A stretch of 64,000 nt of DNA. It comes from Photorhabdus thracensis (GTDB lineage Bacteria; Pseudomonadota; Gammaproteobacteria; Enterobacterales; Enterobacteriaceae). The position numbers were made by a program, and so were the translations under genes. The notes below the pieces were generated by a model. The model was not told the DNA's origin. It saw nothing but the letters and a program-made list of their open reading frames with translations, and made no database searches. The DNA is taken from assembly GCF_001010285.1 (NCBI RefSeq), contig NZ_CP011104.1:1178001-1242000 (forward strand), in the 5' to 3' direction. The number at the start of each line of letters is the position of its first letter. The first letter of the stretch is position 1. This document shows positions 8,501-19,900 of this stretch, piece after piece.

Positions 8501-10971
8501 CCCAGGCTGAACTGATAAGCATCTGGCGCATGCTGATAAATAGCGGTTGGCAAATTAAGCGGGATCCAGTCACCAGACATCATCACACAACGCAAGCTAC
8601 CAATGGATTCCTTCCCACCTTCAGACAGATAGCGGGTCAGCATCGTCATTTGCGCCGGGACAGAGTTCCACAACGTAACCTGATGCTTATCAATTAGCCG
8701 TGCCCATTGTGCAGGGTTTTGTAAATCCTGTTCCTGCGGCAATATCAGCGCGCCACCTGCGCTAAGTACACCAAAAATATCGTAGACAGAAAGGTCAAAA
8801 CTCAGCCTCGCCAGTGCCAACATGCGGTCAGTCGATGTGACATTCATACGGCGATTGATATCGCTGATGGTATTCAGCGCCGCATCATGGCTTATCATCA
8901 CGCCTTTCGGCTGCCCGGTACTCCCAGAGGTATAAATAATATAAGCCAGATTATGCGGATCATTTTGCTTCACTGACACAGCAGAAAGGGTTGCCAGTTC
9001 TGACACATTCCCGATGCTGGCAGCATTAAATCCCTGTTCCCGTAACTGTTGAGCTAAAACTTCATTATCGGTCAATACTGCACTAACCTGTGCATCAGTC
9101 AGAATTTGCAATATCCGTGGCAACGGCTGTGAAATATCAAGTGGCAGATAAGCACCATCAGCGATTAGAATCGCCAAGGCCGCAATAACCTGCTCCGCAC
9201 TTTTTTCCATCAATACCGCGCTATGTCCACCTTGAGGCAAAAAGGCAGCCAATTTTGTGGCGCGTGTTACCATCTGTTGATAGGTCATCGGCCCACACGC
9301 ATCAATCAATGCCAATGTATCAGGCGTTTTACCGGCCTGTTCCAAGATACCCTGATGTAATAGCGCCGATTTAATCACTGCCTCAGTTGCATTAACCTGT
9401 TGCCGTGTTTTTTGCTGGTACTCCGGCAGATTAATGACGAGTGCCTGACCCCACACATCAACCTGTTCCAATACCTGATATATCGCGCCAGTAAAGCAAC
9501 TGAACATATCGCGGATCAGATCTACCGGGAATACTCCCTCCATGATATCCCAGTTGATCAATAACCCTCCGTTACGAGCCATCACTTGGCAATCAATCCA
9601 TACTTGTGGGGTCTGACTGATACCATAGCCAATCTCAATATCCATCGGTAATTGGCTGATAATGTCCTGCGCCTGCTCTTTACCCTCGCCAACTAATGCA
9701 CTGGTAAATACTATCGGCATTCTCGCAGCTTCTGCTCCCCTCTGTCGCGCCAGCTCACGCATCACCTCAATACCGCTGAATGCGTTATGTTCCAAATCCT
9801 GCCACAGTTGCGTCTGTAGATTTTTCACCCGTTCCAGCAATGAGAGGGGCTGACTGATATCCGCGTGCAATAGGCTAACGCTGGTAAAATCCCCAACCAT
9901 CCGGTGAATATCTTCATGAAGATCACGGCGGTTCATTACTGTCAGATTGAGGCAAAAAGATTTCGTTTCTGACCAGCGAACAAGTGTTTCACTAAATAGC
10001 GCCAAAAGCAGTGCAGAAGGAGAGACGCCCTGCAAACGACAATGTTGTTGCAATTGCTCCCACTGCTTAGTAGTGAGTTGCAAATCGTAACGACTGAAAC
10101 GAGGAACAACGCCACTTTGTACTGGAAGGTGAGGTAATTGTGGGCTGGCCGGCAACTCAGGCAGACGTTTCAACCAATATTCACGCGCGCTGGCATAACT
10201 GCGCTGATGGTGGTGGCGGCGCTCAAACTCCATCACATCACGGAAACTGGCCTGCAATGGAGCAAGTTCTGTCTGAGGCTCTTGATAACCTTTTAACAGT
10301 TCTGCCAGCAAAATTTGTACACTGAGAAAATCCGCAATCAGCAAATCAATACTGAAATGAAGGCAGGATTTCCCTGCCGCCTGACTGACTTTCAGATCAA
10401 ATAGAGGCCAACAATCTGTCTGATAAACCCGGTGAGACATGGTTTGCCGAAGTTCTTCCTGCGAAGAGGAATCGCAATCAATAGTAAAACGATCCACTTC
10501 CGGCAAAATCTGTTGCTGCCCCTGAACAGTGAATACTGCCCGCAACATATCGTGGCGTTGGATCAGCTGATTCCATACCTGTTCAAGACGTTTAACGTCC
10601 CAATGTTCAGTCAGAATCTCAAAATAGCCGTGACAACCCACACCACCATAATCGAACATTGCATGACGCCCGACAAAATAAGCTGACTGCACATCACTTA
10701 AAGCAAAAGGCAAATGCTTCTGCGCCGGGTTTACCACAAAATTCTGTGGTTCCTGCCACTCCTGTATTAACGCAATAATTTGTGGTTTCAAATTCTTCAA
10801 CTGAGCAATAACGTGATGACTCATCACTCCCTCAGGTGCGCGAAACTTCAACGCATCACCTTCCAGCCAGAATTTAGCCTGTTGTTGTTCAAGTTGCAGT
10901 AAAAGCTGAACAGCTTGTTGTGAAGCTGATAGCTGTACTGTTTTTTTCTGTATAGTTTCCTGGCTATTCAT
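5512..10971 (-). CDS. NRPS, terminal module: docking-Cy-A(MT)-PCP-TE
   Basis: An 1819-residue one-module NRPS. Order of domains: TubC-type docking segment (~15-65); heterocyclisation domain (~90-520) with DLLIADFLS matching the Cy motif DxxxxDxxS; adenylation domain (SGSTG near 684) whose FDLSVYDIF and LGGATEAAIWS motifs fit cysteine-activating domains; a methyltransferase inserted in the A domain with an intact SAM loop EIGAGVGGTS (~1190); the end of the A domain (NGKVDRK ~1404); PCP with GGDSL (~1464); thioesterase (~1520-1815). The layout resembles PchF of pyochelin but with a C-methyltransferase as for 2-methylthiazoline formation. The TE elbow reads GYCMGG, with Cys (~1602) where Ser is usual. 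Its ATG overlaps the stop of the upstream synthetase (ATGA). It probably adds, cyclises and methylates the last cysteine and releases the product. Confidence 0.9.
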   Translation of the reverse strand: MNSQETIQKKTVQLSASQQAVQLLLQLEQQQAKFWLEGDALKFRAPEGVMSHHVIAQLKNLKPQIIALIQEWQEPQNFVVNPAQKHLPFALSDVQSAYFVGRHAMFDYGGVGCHGYFEILTEHWDVKRLEQVWNQLIQRHDMLRAVFTVQGQQQILPEVDRFTIDCDSSSQEELRQTMSHRVYQTDCWPLFDLKVSQAAGKSCLHFSIDLLIADFLSVQILLAELLKGYQEPQTELAPLQASFRDVMEFERRHHHQRSYASAREYWLKRLPELPASPQLPHLPVQSGVVPRFSRYDLQLTTKQWEQLQQHCRLQGVSPSALLLALFSETLVRWSETKSFCLNLTVMNRRDLHEDIHRMVGDFTSVSLLHADISQPLSLLERVKNLQTQLWQDLEHNAFSGIEVMRELARQRGAEAARMPIVFTSALVGEGKEQAQDIISQLPMDIEIGYGISQTPQVWIDCQVMARNGGLLINWDIMEGVFPVDLIRDMFSCFTGAIYQVLEQVDVWGQALVINLPEYQQKTRQQVNATEAVIKSALLHQGILEQAGKTPDTLALIDACGPMTYQQMVTRATKLAAFLPQGGHSAVLMEKSAEQVIAALAILIADGAYLPLDISQPLPRILQILTDAQVSAVLTDNEVLAQQLREQGFNAASIGNVSELATLSAVSVKQNDPHNLAYIIYTSGSTGQPKGVMISHDAALNTISDINRRMNVTSTDRMLALARLSFDLSVYDIFGVLSAGGALILPQEQDLQNPAQWARLIDKHQVTLWNSVPAQMTMLTRYLSEGGKESIGSLRCVMMSGDWIPLNLPTAIYQHAPDAYQFSLGGATEAAIWSNIWPIEPAKTYHNSIPYGTPLANQQFRILDLRGEPCPDWVAGELWIGGRGVAQGYWQDEEKTRHHFITDSQGQRWYRTGDRGRYTINGVIEFLGRCDNQVKIRGYRVETGEIEAVLERHNSVAQAAVVVKGDKHNQELHAFVEAATENSLERAEKLYQRYEIALQKVRSVASDIEATIDKQKVEKLVWFLDRVALLHMAGALVDVGALQAGKPATLDSVMENGSIAAENRQLTRRWLRALVQHQLIQQQGEYYQLNADVSEYEIKQCWQQCYDLMSALDDDQGLLTYLERSSQCLPELLQGKEDPLNLLFPDGKLDVATKTYQNNLISKMMNRLLLAAAEQKAAQINYEEGRCLRVLEIGAGVGGTSNVLIPKLADWKVEYTFTDVSPFFLNEARLRYQQFDFVRYRLFDFNRTPVEQGLDCGQFDMIVSSNVLHNAVIARQGLEHLRQLLAPDGWLLVIEATRDNYQLMTSMEFKHGLSDFADERLELDSPFMPQKNWLNAMNDVGAETLWAYPPAEDALYQLGQSFILAQFNLNRRPCSSTELLASLKQQLPAYMVPARLTVLDRLPVTANGKVDRKGMPDLPEHSRNEPVAESNSSDELEQTLLTLCRELLGHNNIGLDDDFFASGGDSLLITQWVSRIRQELGENNVPWEGSLRQVLQQPTVRALAAFLRTQSVQDKRASDNHACLTLLKEGHGDPVVILHEGSGTVLPCLPLTEKLSGPVYALSVVDTEAFLQIPSEQLISQLARHYLRDIQSLPGNCHLFGYCMGGLLAFEMARQAMENQTPVASVTIASSYQIPYLIDDPLMIDMAIIWGLSVECPWPLPQEQLETVYEALLAEKPEVIDRHSVAEYARARGMDAFADAYMAVVDIPEDQRLQQLVSAIRKNEIAEKELIRMCSVFRHSIRGVCRYQPDYFAGDLTFACQNSDTYLLPALQQDMKEFWQQYCLGNVNYLSLNGDHFDCIKSDNVMPLVNHLEQSKAQVS

Positions 10972-13900
10972 AAAGAACCTTCCTCAAAAATCATTTCCGC
11001 TTCCTCTGCGGGAGTGGATTGTAGTTGTTGTGCCATACGTGCAATGGTTTGCAGGTTAAAAACCTGCCAGAGTGGTAAATCAATGTTATGACGCCGCCTC
11101 AGTTCAGAAGTGAAACGGGTTGCAATAAAGGAGTCGCCGCCAAGGGCAAAGAAATTGTCATGAACGCTGAGTTGCGTCAGATTGAGCAATGGCAACAGCA
11201 CATCTGCCAGTTGTTTTTCCAATGGGCTTTCCGGCAACGTGTCCATAACCTGACTGACAACATTCCGTGGTTGTTGCTCAATCATTTTACGATCCAGCTT
11301 ACCGTTGTCTGTCAACGGCCAGCAAGACAGCCAACCAAACTCAACCGGAACCGCATATTCTGGTAATTGTGCCGACAGTTGTTGCCGCAACAGCGACCAA
11401 TCCGGCTCTTGCGATGCCAAGACGCAAGCTGAGAGGGACGGACGCTTGCCGCGTTGATTAACAAATACCAACGCATCTTCAATACCGTCACAATTTTTCA
11501 GAGCCTGTACGATCTCACCCAGCTCAATACGGTAGCCGGAAATTTTAACCTGCTGATCACGCCGTCCCAGGAATTCCAGTACGCCTGTTGGGTGATAGCG
11601 CCCCATATCACCGGTACGATACCAACGCTCGCCTTGCCAGGAAATAAACTGATTGGCAGTGCGCTCATCATCACCGAAGTAACCCAGCGCCACACCATGA
11701 CCACCAATCCACAGTTCACCAGCAACCCAATCAGGACAATCCTCTGTTAGTTCATTGACTACCCGGAAACGCTGATTCGGCAGCGGTAATCCATAAGGAA
11801 TAGAATTCCATTCAGGATCAAGCTCGTCCACTAACCAGTAATTCGACCAAATGGCCGCTTCGGTCGCCCCTCCCATAGAAACCAATCGCACCTGTGGTAC
11901 CCAACGCTTCAAACGCTCAGGCAATGCAAGGTTAATCCAGTCACCGGAGAGCATGACCAAACGCAAACTGGTAAGGGCATCGGTCTGTTCACCGTTTTCA
12001 CTCAGTAACAGCGCCATTTCCAGTAGGGCTGGCACACTGTTCCATAGCGTTATCTGGTGCTGTTTTATCAAAGTCAACCAATGTGCAGCATCCTTAGAAT
12101 AGGTTTCAGGTACCGTGACCAAAGTCCCGCCCGCTGACAGCACACCAAAAATATCCCACACAGAAAGATCGAAATGCAGTGCAGACAGCGCCAGAACTTT
12201 GTCCTGTTTACCAACACAATGCTGCCGATTGATTGCTTCAATAGTATTGACCGCAGCCCCATGACTTATCGCTACGCCTTTTGGTACGCCAGTGCTGCCA
12301 GAAGTGAAAATAATGTAAGCCAAATCCTGAGATTGTGAATGCCAGGGTTGAATCGCCGTTGTTGTCAGCGGTGACTGGTTAATATCAACAATTGCGACAG
12401 ATTCCGTCCATTGCAAGTGGCTATCCGCTACAACACGAATCAACCCCGCCTGCTGGGCAACCTGTTCCCGGCGCAGCACAGGCCACTCGACAGAGATTGG
12501 AACATAAGCCGCACCCAACCACTGAACAGCCAGTACTGCGACGACTTGTTGATAACCCCTTGGTAACGCAACACCAACACAATCACCCGCACAAACGCCT
12601 TGTTCAACCAAAACCTGAGCCAATCGTTGCACATGTTGTTCTAACTGTTGATAACTGACCTGCTGCTCACCATCAATAATCGCTGTTCGATCCGCAAACT
12701 GTGTCATCGCCTGCCCAACACGCTGATGCATTGGTGCAAAACTCAATTCCTGATGCGTATCATTAACCCGTTGACGACATTGCTGCTGTTGTCTCGGCAG
12801 CGCTACATTCACCTGAGTACGCCAGTCCGGGGTCACACTTAACTGCGTCAGCAAATCACAATATGCGCTGAACATCGTATCAATCATACCTTGCGGGAAC
12901 AGACCATCAACCACATCCCAGTTGAAACGTAATTCTCCATCCTGCTCATATACCTGATGATCGATCCAAACCTGAGGAGTCTGAGAAATTCCCCAGATAG
13001 CCGGCGGGAACGGTTGTGCACTCTCTTGATAAGGCATGACTGCTGCCCCTAACGCACTGGTAAACACGACGGGCATAGCCAAATCGGTAACTTGCCGTTG
13101 TTTATTCAATTCACGGATAACCCATACAGCCGAAACATCAGTATGAGCCAGATCTTGCCAAAGCTGTTGCTGTAACCGCTGTGCTCTGTTAAGCCAGTTT
13201 TCATCGGCTAAATGGTGACATTCCAGTAACAGAAGCGAAGTGAAATCCCCCAGAATATGGTTGATATCAGGATGTAATGGCTGACGATCAAACAACGTCA
13301 CATTGATACTCAATGAAGCCGATTCTGACCATTTCGCCAGCACCTGTGCATAACAAGTCAGCAACAAACAAGAAGGCGTCACTTGATAATGCCGGGCTTT
13401 TTCTGTCAGAGTTTGCCACTGCTGCCGTGGCAAAACAGATTGCCAACGTTTAAACCGGGGAGTCCCCAATGACTGCGGATCACAAATCAGTGGCAGCTTT
13501 GGCGCTTCAGGTAATTCTGCCAGCCGCTCTTGCCAGTAATTTGCCGATTTACGGCTCTTCTCTTCATCAGAAATCACCGTGGTGAGATAATCACGGAAAC
13601 CAATCCCAACGGATGGCAATACCCCTTCCGGTTGCTGATAAAGCTGCTCAAGTTCGGTGAAGAAAATACGCATACTCAAGCCGTCAAGGATCAAGTTATC
13701 CAACCCGATATACAGGCGATTACGCCCATTATCTGACTGAATCAGCGTCACATGGAACAGCGGCCATTGTGTCGGATCAAGTACCCGGTGAGATAAACTT
13801 TCCCGCAATTTACTGGTTTCTTCTGACCATTGCTGATCAGAACAGTGGATCACGTCTAGTGCAGGTTTTGGCTGCTGTGGCAACACCCGTTGCATTCCTT

Positions 13901-16900
13901 GCTCGTCAAAGACAATTCTCAATGCATCATGACGGGCAATCAATGCGGATAAAGCCTGTTCTAACCGCATTGCATCAAAAGGCTGACCTTCGTATTCGTT
14001 ATAATAATGAGTGGCAACACCACCGAGACGGAAACCAGCCTGACGCCCCATCAGATAGGCACGTTGTACATCTGTAGGCGGGAATGGCTGATAACGTTCA
14101 CTTTCCTGATGTTGCAGCTGCATCACTTTTGTTTTTGGCAGTTCAGCAAAAGTCATCAATCGAGCAAAATCACGCAACACCGGGGAGGAGAACACCTGAG
14201 CCAGTGTGACATCTACAGCCCCTGCTGATTCCAACGCCACAACAATACGGGTAGCATGTAAACTATCACCACCAAGCAGGAAGAAATTACTGTCAGCCAT
14301 TGGCTCTGTGCCCAATACCTGTTGCCAGATCTTAGCCACCAAATATTCGGCTTTTCCTGACAATTCGACGCCTTGTGCAGATTGCGGAATTTCCTGCTCT
14401 GCCCCGTCTACAGTTAATTGCTCAAGTGCTTTGCGATCTATTTTTCCATTAGCGCTCAATGGTAATTTATCTAAAACATGCAAATACTGCGGCAACATAT
14501 AAGCTGGAAGATAATCTGTCAGATGCTGCGTCAGTTCGTGGCGATTAACTATAACGTTGCCACTACAGTTTTTGCACATCAATAGCATGGAGTTTTCACC
14601 CATTACCGTCACAGACTGCACGGGTAAATCACCTTGCAACAACTGCTGTTGCCAACGTTTCTTATCCAGTAGCGGATCTTGCTGGCCTTGTCGCAGATCA
14701 GTAAAACCGTTTTCATCTTGCAGCAGTAACACCGTTAATTGTGCCAGTGGGCTGAGATATTGGCTTTCAAACACCAATACGCCACTGCCAGAAGATGCCA
14801 ATACTTGCAGATCAGAGATTCCCTGACGGATATCGGCATAACGATGCAGTGCATTATTACTGATGACCAAATCGGCACTATAATGTGCCGCTTCTTGCAC
14901 TGTACAAACCTGGCTCTGATGCGGATAACCTGACAGACGATATTTCGCCAGTTCACGCAGTGAACCGGCCTGTTCAACCAAGCAATATTCAATCTCTAAA
15001 TCTGATAATAGACCGAGTAACTTGCCTGCAAACAGACCACTACGGCCATTCAGCTCTGCAACCCTGACAGGCCGCTGCAATATTGAGGATAACTGATGGA
15101 TTTGATCCGCAATAAGGGTAATGACCGCTTCAGTTTCCGGTGAACCAACAACCAGAACTTCCGGTGACAATACAGGATCGTCGATAAGCATCAGTGGGTT
15201 CTGTTTCCCCTGAATAACCTGAGCAATCCAGTCACAACCCCCATTAAGCGCCTGATAAATTCCGTCCATTCGTGATGCCAGAACCGGCTTGCTATCTGGT
15301 TGCCACCCTTGATTCAACTGCCAGCCTTTTTCACTTTCAGATAACCATCCCTGATGCGTCAACCACTTCAACCACTGAATAAATAGTGGTTGATAACGAG
15401 GTATCACCCCTGCCTGTTGATATAGTATTTCTGCACTCTGTGGTTGAGTGAGTGTCAATTGCAAAGAATCAATCAATATCTTTTGCAACAGCGACAAAGC
15501 GATATGCTGTTCATCATCCTGACGGCTTTCCGCCTGAACAAATGATGGCATTTCAGGCAATATATCATCAGCTAATGTTGAAGAATCACCCGTGATAACC
15601 TGACCTTCAACGAATAATCTCAGATGTTTTTGTGGTTCAGATAAACACAATGCAACGGCTTTACTGATTGCAGGGTGACGTAAAGCCACAGTCTCAATTT
15701 CACCCAGTTCAATCCTGTAACCATTCAGTTTAATCTGGCTATCTTTGCGGCCAAGAAACTCAAGGCATCCACCCTGCCAGAAGCGCCCATAATCTCCCGT
15801 CCGGTAATAACGCTGCCCTTGATGCAGAACAAACTGAGTATCTGTTTTTTCCCGGTCGCCATAATAGCCCAGCGCTACGCCTTCCCCGCCAATCCACAAC
15901 TCTCCGGCGACCCAATCAGGGCAATCCCGCTGTTGTGAATCCATGACTCGGTAATGCTGATTAGAGAGCGGATAACCGTAAGGAATTGAGCGCCATTCTG
16001 ACGGGATAACATCGACATCAATCGCGTTAGACCAAATTGCTGCTTCCGTTGCTCCCCCCATTGCCGTTAATTGAGCCTGGCTTCCGACTTCACGCAAACG
16101 GGGAAGCAGATCCAGGCCAACCCAGTCACCGGATAACAACACCTGTTGCAATGACTCAGGCAAACCACGGGGATCACTTTCAGCCGCCACCAGCAACATA
16201 TCAAACAGCGCCGGGACACTGTTCCAGACTGTTACCTGTTCCTGATGCAGCTGTTCCAGCCACTGTTTTGCTTCCCGCTCATGGCCTACCTCAGGCATAA
16301 CCAAGGAACCTCCTGACGCAAGAGGGCCAAAAATGTCATATACCGACAAATCAAAATTCAGTGCCGACAGGGCATATACCCGTGTTTTTTTCCGCTGACC
16401 ATAACGGCGATTAATATCATCAATTGTATTAGCGGCAGCCTGATGAGATACCACCACACCTTTAGGTGTACCGGTAGAACCAGAAGTGAAGATGATATAA
16501 GCAGAAAGTTCCGGTTCCCCATAAACCACCTGTGATAATGGCAGTCGCGAGTCACCTGTCTGCTCAATATTCAGAACCGCATCAAACCAACCACTAATAG
16601 GCTCCTGATATTCGTTGTTTGTAATAATCAACGAAATATCCGCCTGACTGATGATGGTCTGTAAACGGGCTGATTGCTGCGCGACATCCAACGGAACATA
16701 TACCGCCCCAACACTCAAGCAAGCCAAAACAGCAACAACTTGCTCTGTACCTTTTGGCAACAGTAATGCCAGATTATCTCCGGCTTTTACTTTTTGCTCT
16801 TTCAGCCTGTAAGCCAGTTCCAGTACACCCTGTTCAAGTTCGCCATAACTTAGTCGCTGATGAGGCGTGATAACTGCTGGTGAATCTGCCCACAATGCGG

Positions 16901-19900
16901 CAATCTCATAAAAACGACGATGCAGCAAACGTGGCGTAAAAAGCATACCATCACGATCTTTAGGCTCTGTACGCTGTTCAATAATTTCCGGCGTGACATA
17001 ATGCGAAACCGGCTTTGAGAGGAGTTGAGGGTCATCTGTAATTGCGCTGATCAGATGAGTCATAAAACTAAACATTTGATCAAGCATGCCTTGAGGGAAT
17101 AACCCATCGACACAATCCCAGCTGACTAATAACTCGCCTTGATGTTCCATCACCTGGCAGTCAATCCAGACTTGTGGCGTCTGGGATACCAGATAATTCA
17201 GCTCTCCCAGCTCATTACCGTTAAGCAAATCACGGCCAAGATTACTGGTGAATACCACCGGCATAAGAACTTGATGCCCGCACATCTGCGACCAGTCCCG
17301 CATAACCTGTATCGCGCTGTAATCCACATGATCCAGATCTGACATAAACTGGCGATTAAGAGCCCGGCTGTTCTCTAAGATGCTGTTCCCCGCCTGCGTA
17401 TGACAAGCCAGCAACAGTAATGTTGTGAAATCCGCAACTAAATCAGGCAGTTGAGGATGCTCTCCGCGACGGTTGAAAATCGTCAGATTCAGTGTGAAAT
17501 CCGGCGATTCAGCCCAACCACGCAATGTTTCAGCAAAGCAATTCGCCAGCAACATTGAAGGAGTTATACCATTGCTGCGGGCAAGTTCCTTCAATGATAA
17601 CCAACGCTGTTGTTCCAGACTCCACTGACGATGATGGAAATCAGGCTTATCAATATGTTCCGGTTTAACTGCCAGTGGTAACTGAGGCGCAAAAGGGAAC
17701 TGCTCAACCAATCTTTTTTGCCAGTATTGACGATTGTCGATTAACTGACTATCAGCGGCCTGTTCACACAGATATTGCGGGAAGCTGTAATTTAATTGAG
17801 GAAGAAGCACACCCGGCATCAAAATAAGCTGACTGAGCTCTCTCAACAAAATCTGAAGGCTCATAGCATCCGCCATCACCATATCAATATTAATATGTAA
17901 GCGACTGCTATTTACGGTATGGCTTACCATCACGCCAAATCCGCTATCAATTGTCAGATCTGCAACTTTAGTTTCCAGACGTTTCCTGAGCGTGAATCTT
18001 TTCTCTTCCAATAAACTCGGTGAAAGTTGTTGCCAGTCATAAGATTCAATGGATACCGGCTGGTAAGCCGTAATTTCCCCTTTACCATCACCGGTAATAC
18101 GCATCCGCAACATATCATGGCGCTGATGTAATTGATTCACTGCCCATTCAATATCACTGTTCTTCAGTAGCGGACAATCCAGTTCCAGATAGACCTGACA
18201 AGCGATTCCGCCCAACGTCTGCTCTTTTTGCCGCCCCGTCCAGTAGGCTTGCTGAACCGAAGTGAGTTCAAAAGGCTCGCCATTCCATTTTATAACCGGC
18301 TGTTCTGACTCTTTTGAGACATTTTCAGGTTGAGCAGCAGAAAACCAACACTGTTGCCATGCGGCTAATGTTGGCTGTTCGAATAAGGAAGATAATGACA
18401 GAATGACATGCTGTTTTTTGCATTCATCCACCAGATCCAACATCTGCAATGAATCAATGCCCAAATTAAGCAAATTATCATCCATTGCTAATGCGTTAGG
18501 CTCAGTTCCCAGCACGTCCGCTACCCAATTGATAACGAAATCAAAGCCAGTATGACCTGAACAAGACTCGGATTGCTCCTGTGTTTCCTGTTCAACTAAA
18601 CGCAGTTCTTCCGGCCAGTAACTCTCACGATTAAATGGATAGAGAGGAAGTTGTGCTAGTGCAAATCGGCTAACCGGCATGTTTCCAGCATATTTAACCC
18701 AGTTATAGGATTGCCCTTGTAACCAATCACAAGGATCACTCCCCTTCTCTAACATTTTTATACGATCAACTTGAATTGGCTCAACATGGCGTAAAGACGC
18801 AATCAGCGTGGCTAAATTCTGATAGCTGATTAGCACCCGCCAGCCAAAATGATGATGACGTTTCTTCAACCAACCGTTGAGCAGTTCGCCAGCTTGTTCC
18901 TGATGATTTTCTAGCAAATCCGCCAGTTGATTAGCCATCTGTTGCAATGCTGATGCACTACAGGCTGAAAGCGGCAATAAACCATTTTCAACAAATGGCA
19001 CAGGAATAGTGGGGTCAGATAAGTTTGCTTTACTCAGCACTAAACCCGCCATTGTGCCGGTAAAACTGAATGAGCTGATTGCAACTCGTTCTATTTGATG
19101 AGATTCAGTCTGTTTACTGTAGCGATAACGTGGCATTAACGCTGACAATTTAGCGCTGAACGAGGCCAGCGTTGGATGACCAAACAGTTGTTGCTGTTGT
19201 ATCTGCGCCACAGCCCGAACCACAGAGGCCACACCCGCGGCGGCTTCCAAATGACCAATCTGTGCTTTACAGGCGGCCAACGGCAACGGCTGGTGTCGTT
19301 TGCCATAAACACTGTCAATAGCCTGTAATTCAATCGGATCACCTAAGGCTGTACCCGTGCCATGCATCTCCAGCAAATCAATATCATCAGGCGCAATATC
19401 AGCCTGTTCCAACAACCGCTTAAGCATTGCTGACTGGGCTTGTGGATTCGGAGCAGTCAAGCTGCTACTTTCACCATCCTGAGCGACACAACTGGATTCA
19501 ATCACGGCCAACACCGGATCACCATCATCCAGAGCCTGTTGATAAGGTTTTAGTAATAGTAATGCCGCACCTTCACCTCTGACATAGCCATCCGCGTCTT
19601 CACTCAGCGTAGCGCATCGGCCCTTAGGCGATAACATGCCGGCGTTTATCAATGTCTGTTCAATCTGCGGTGACAGTAAAATGTTAACGCCACCGGCAAC
19701 AGCAGCGTGGCATTGCCCTTGCTGTAAGCTGCGAATCGCCGTATCCAATGCCACCAGAGAAGAAGAGCAAGCCGTATCAATAGTGAGTGCAGGACCGGTT
19801 GTTCCATAGAACTTCGCTAATCGGCCAGAACTTGCACTTGTATTAATCCCAGTAGCCAAATAACTTTTGGCATATTCAGGATTATTCAGTTTCAGTAATT

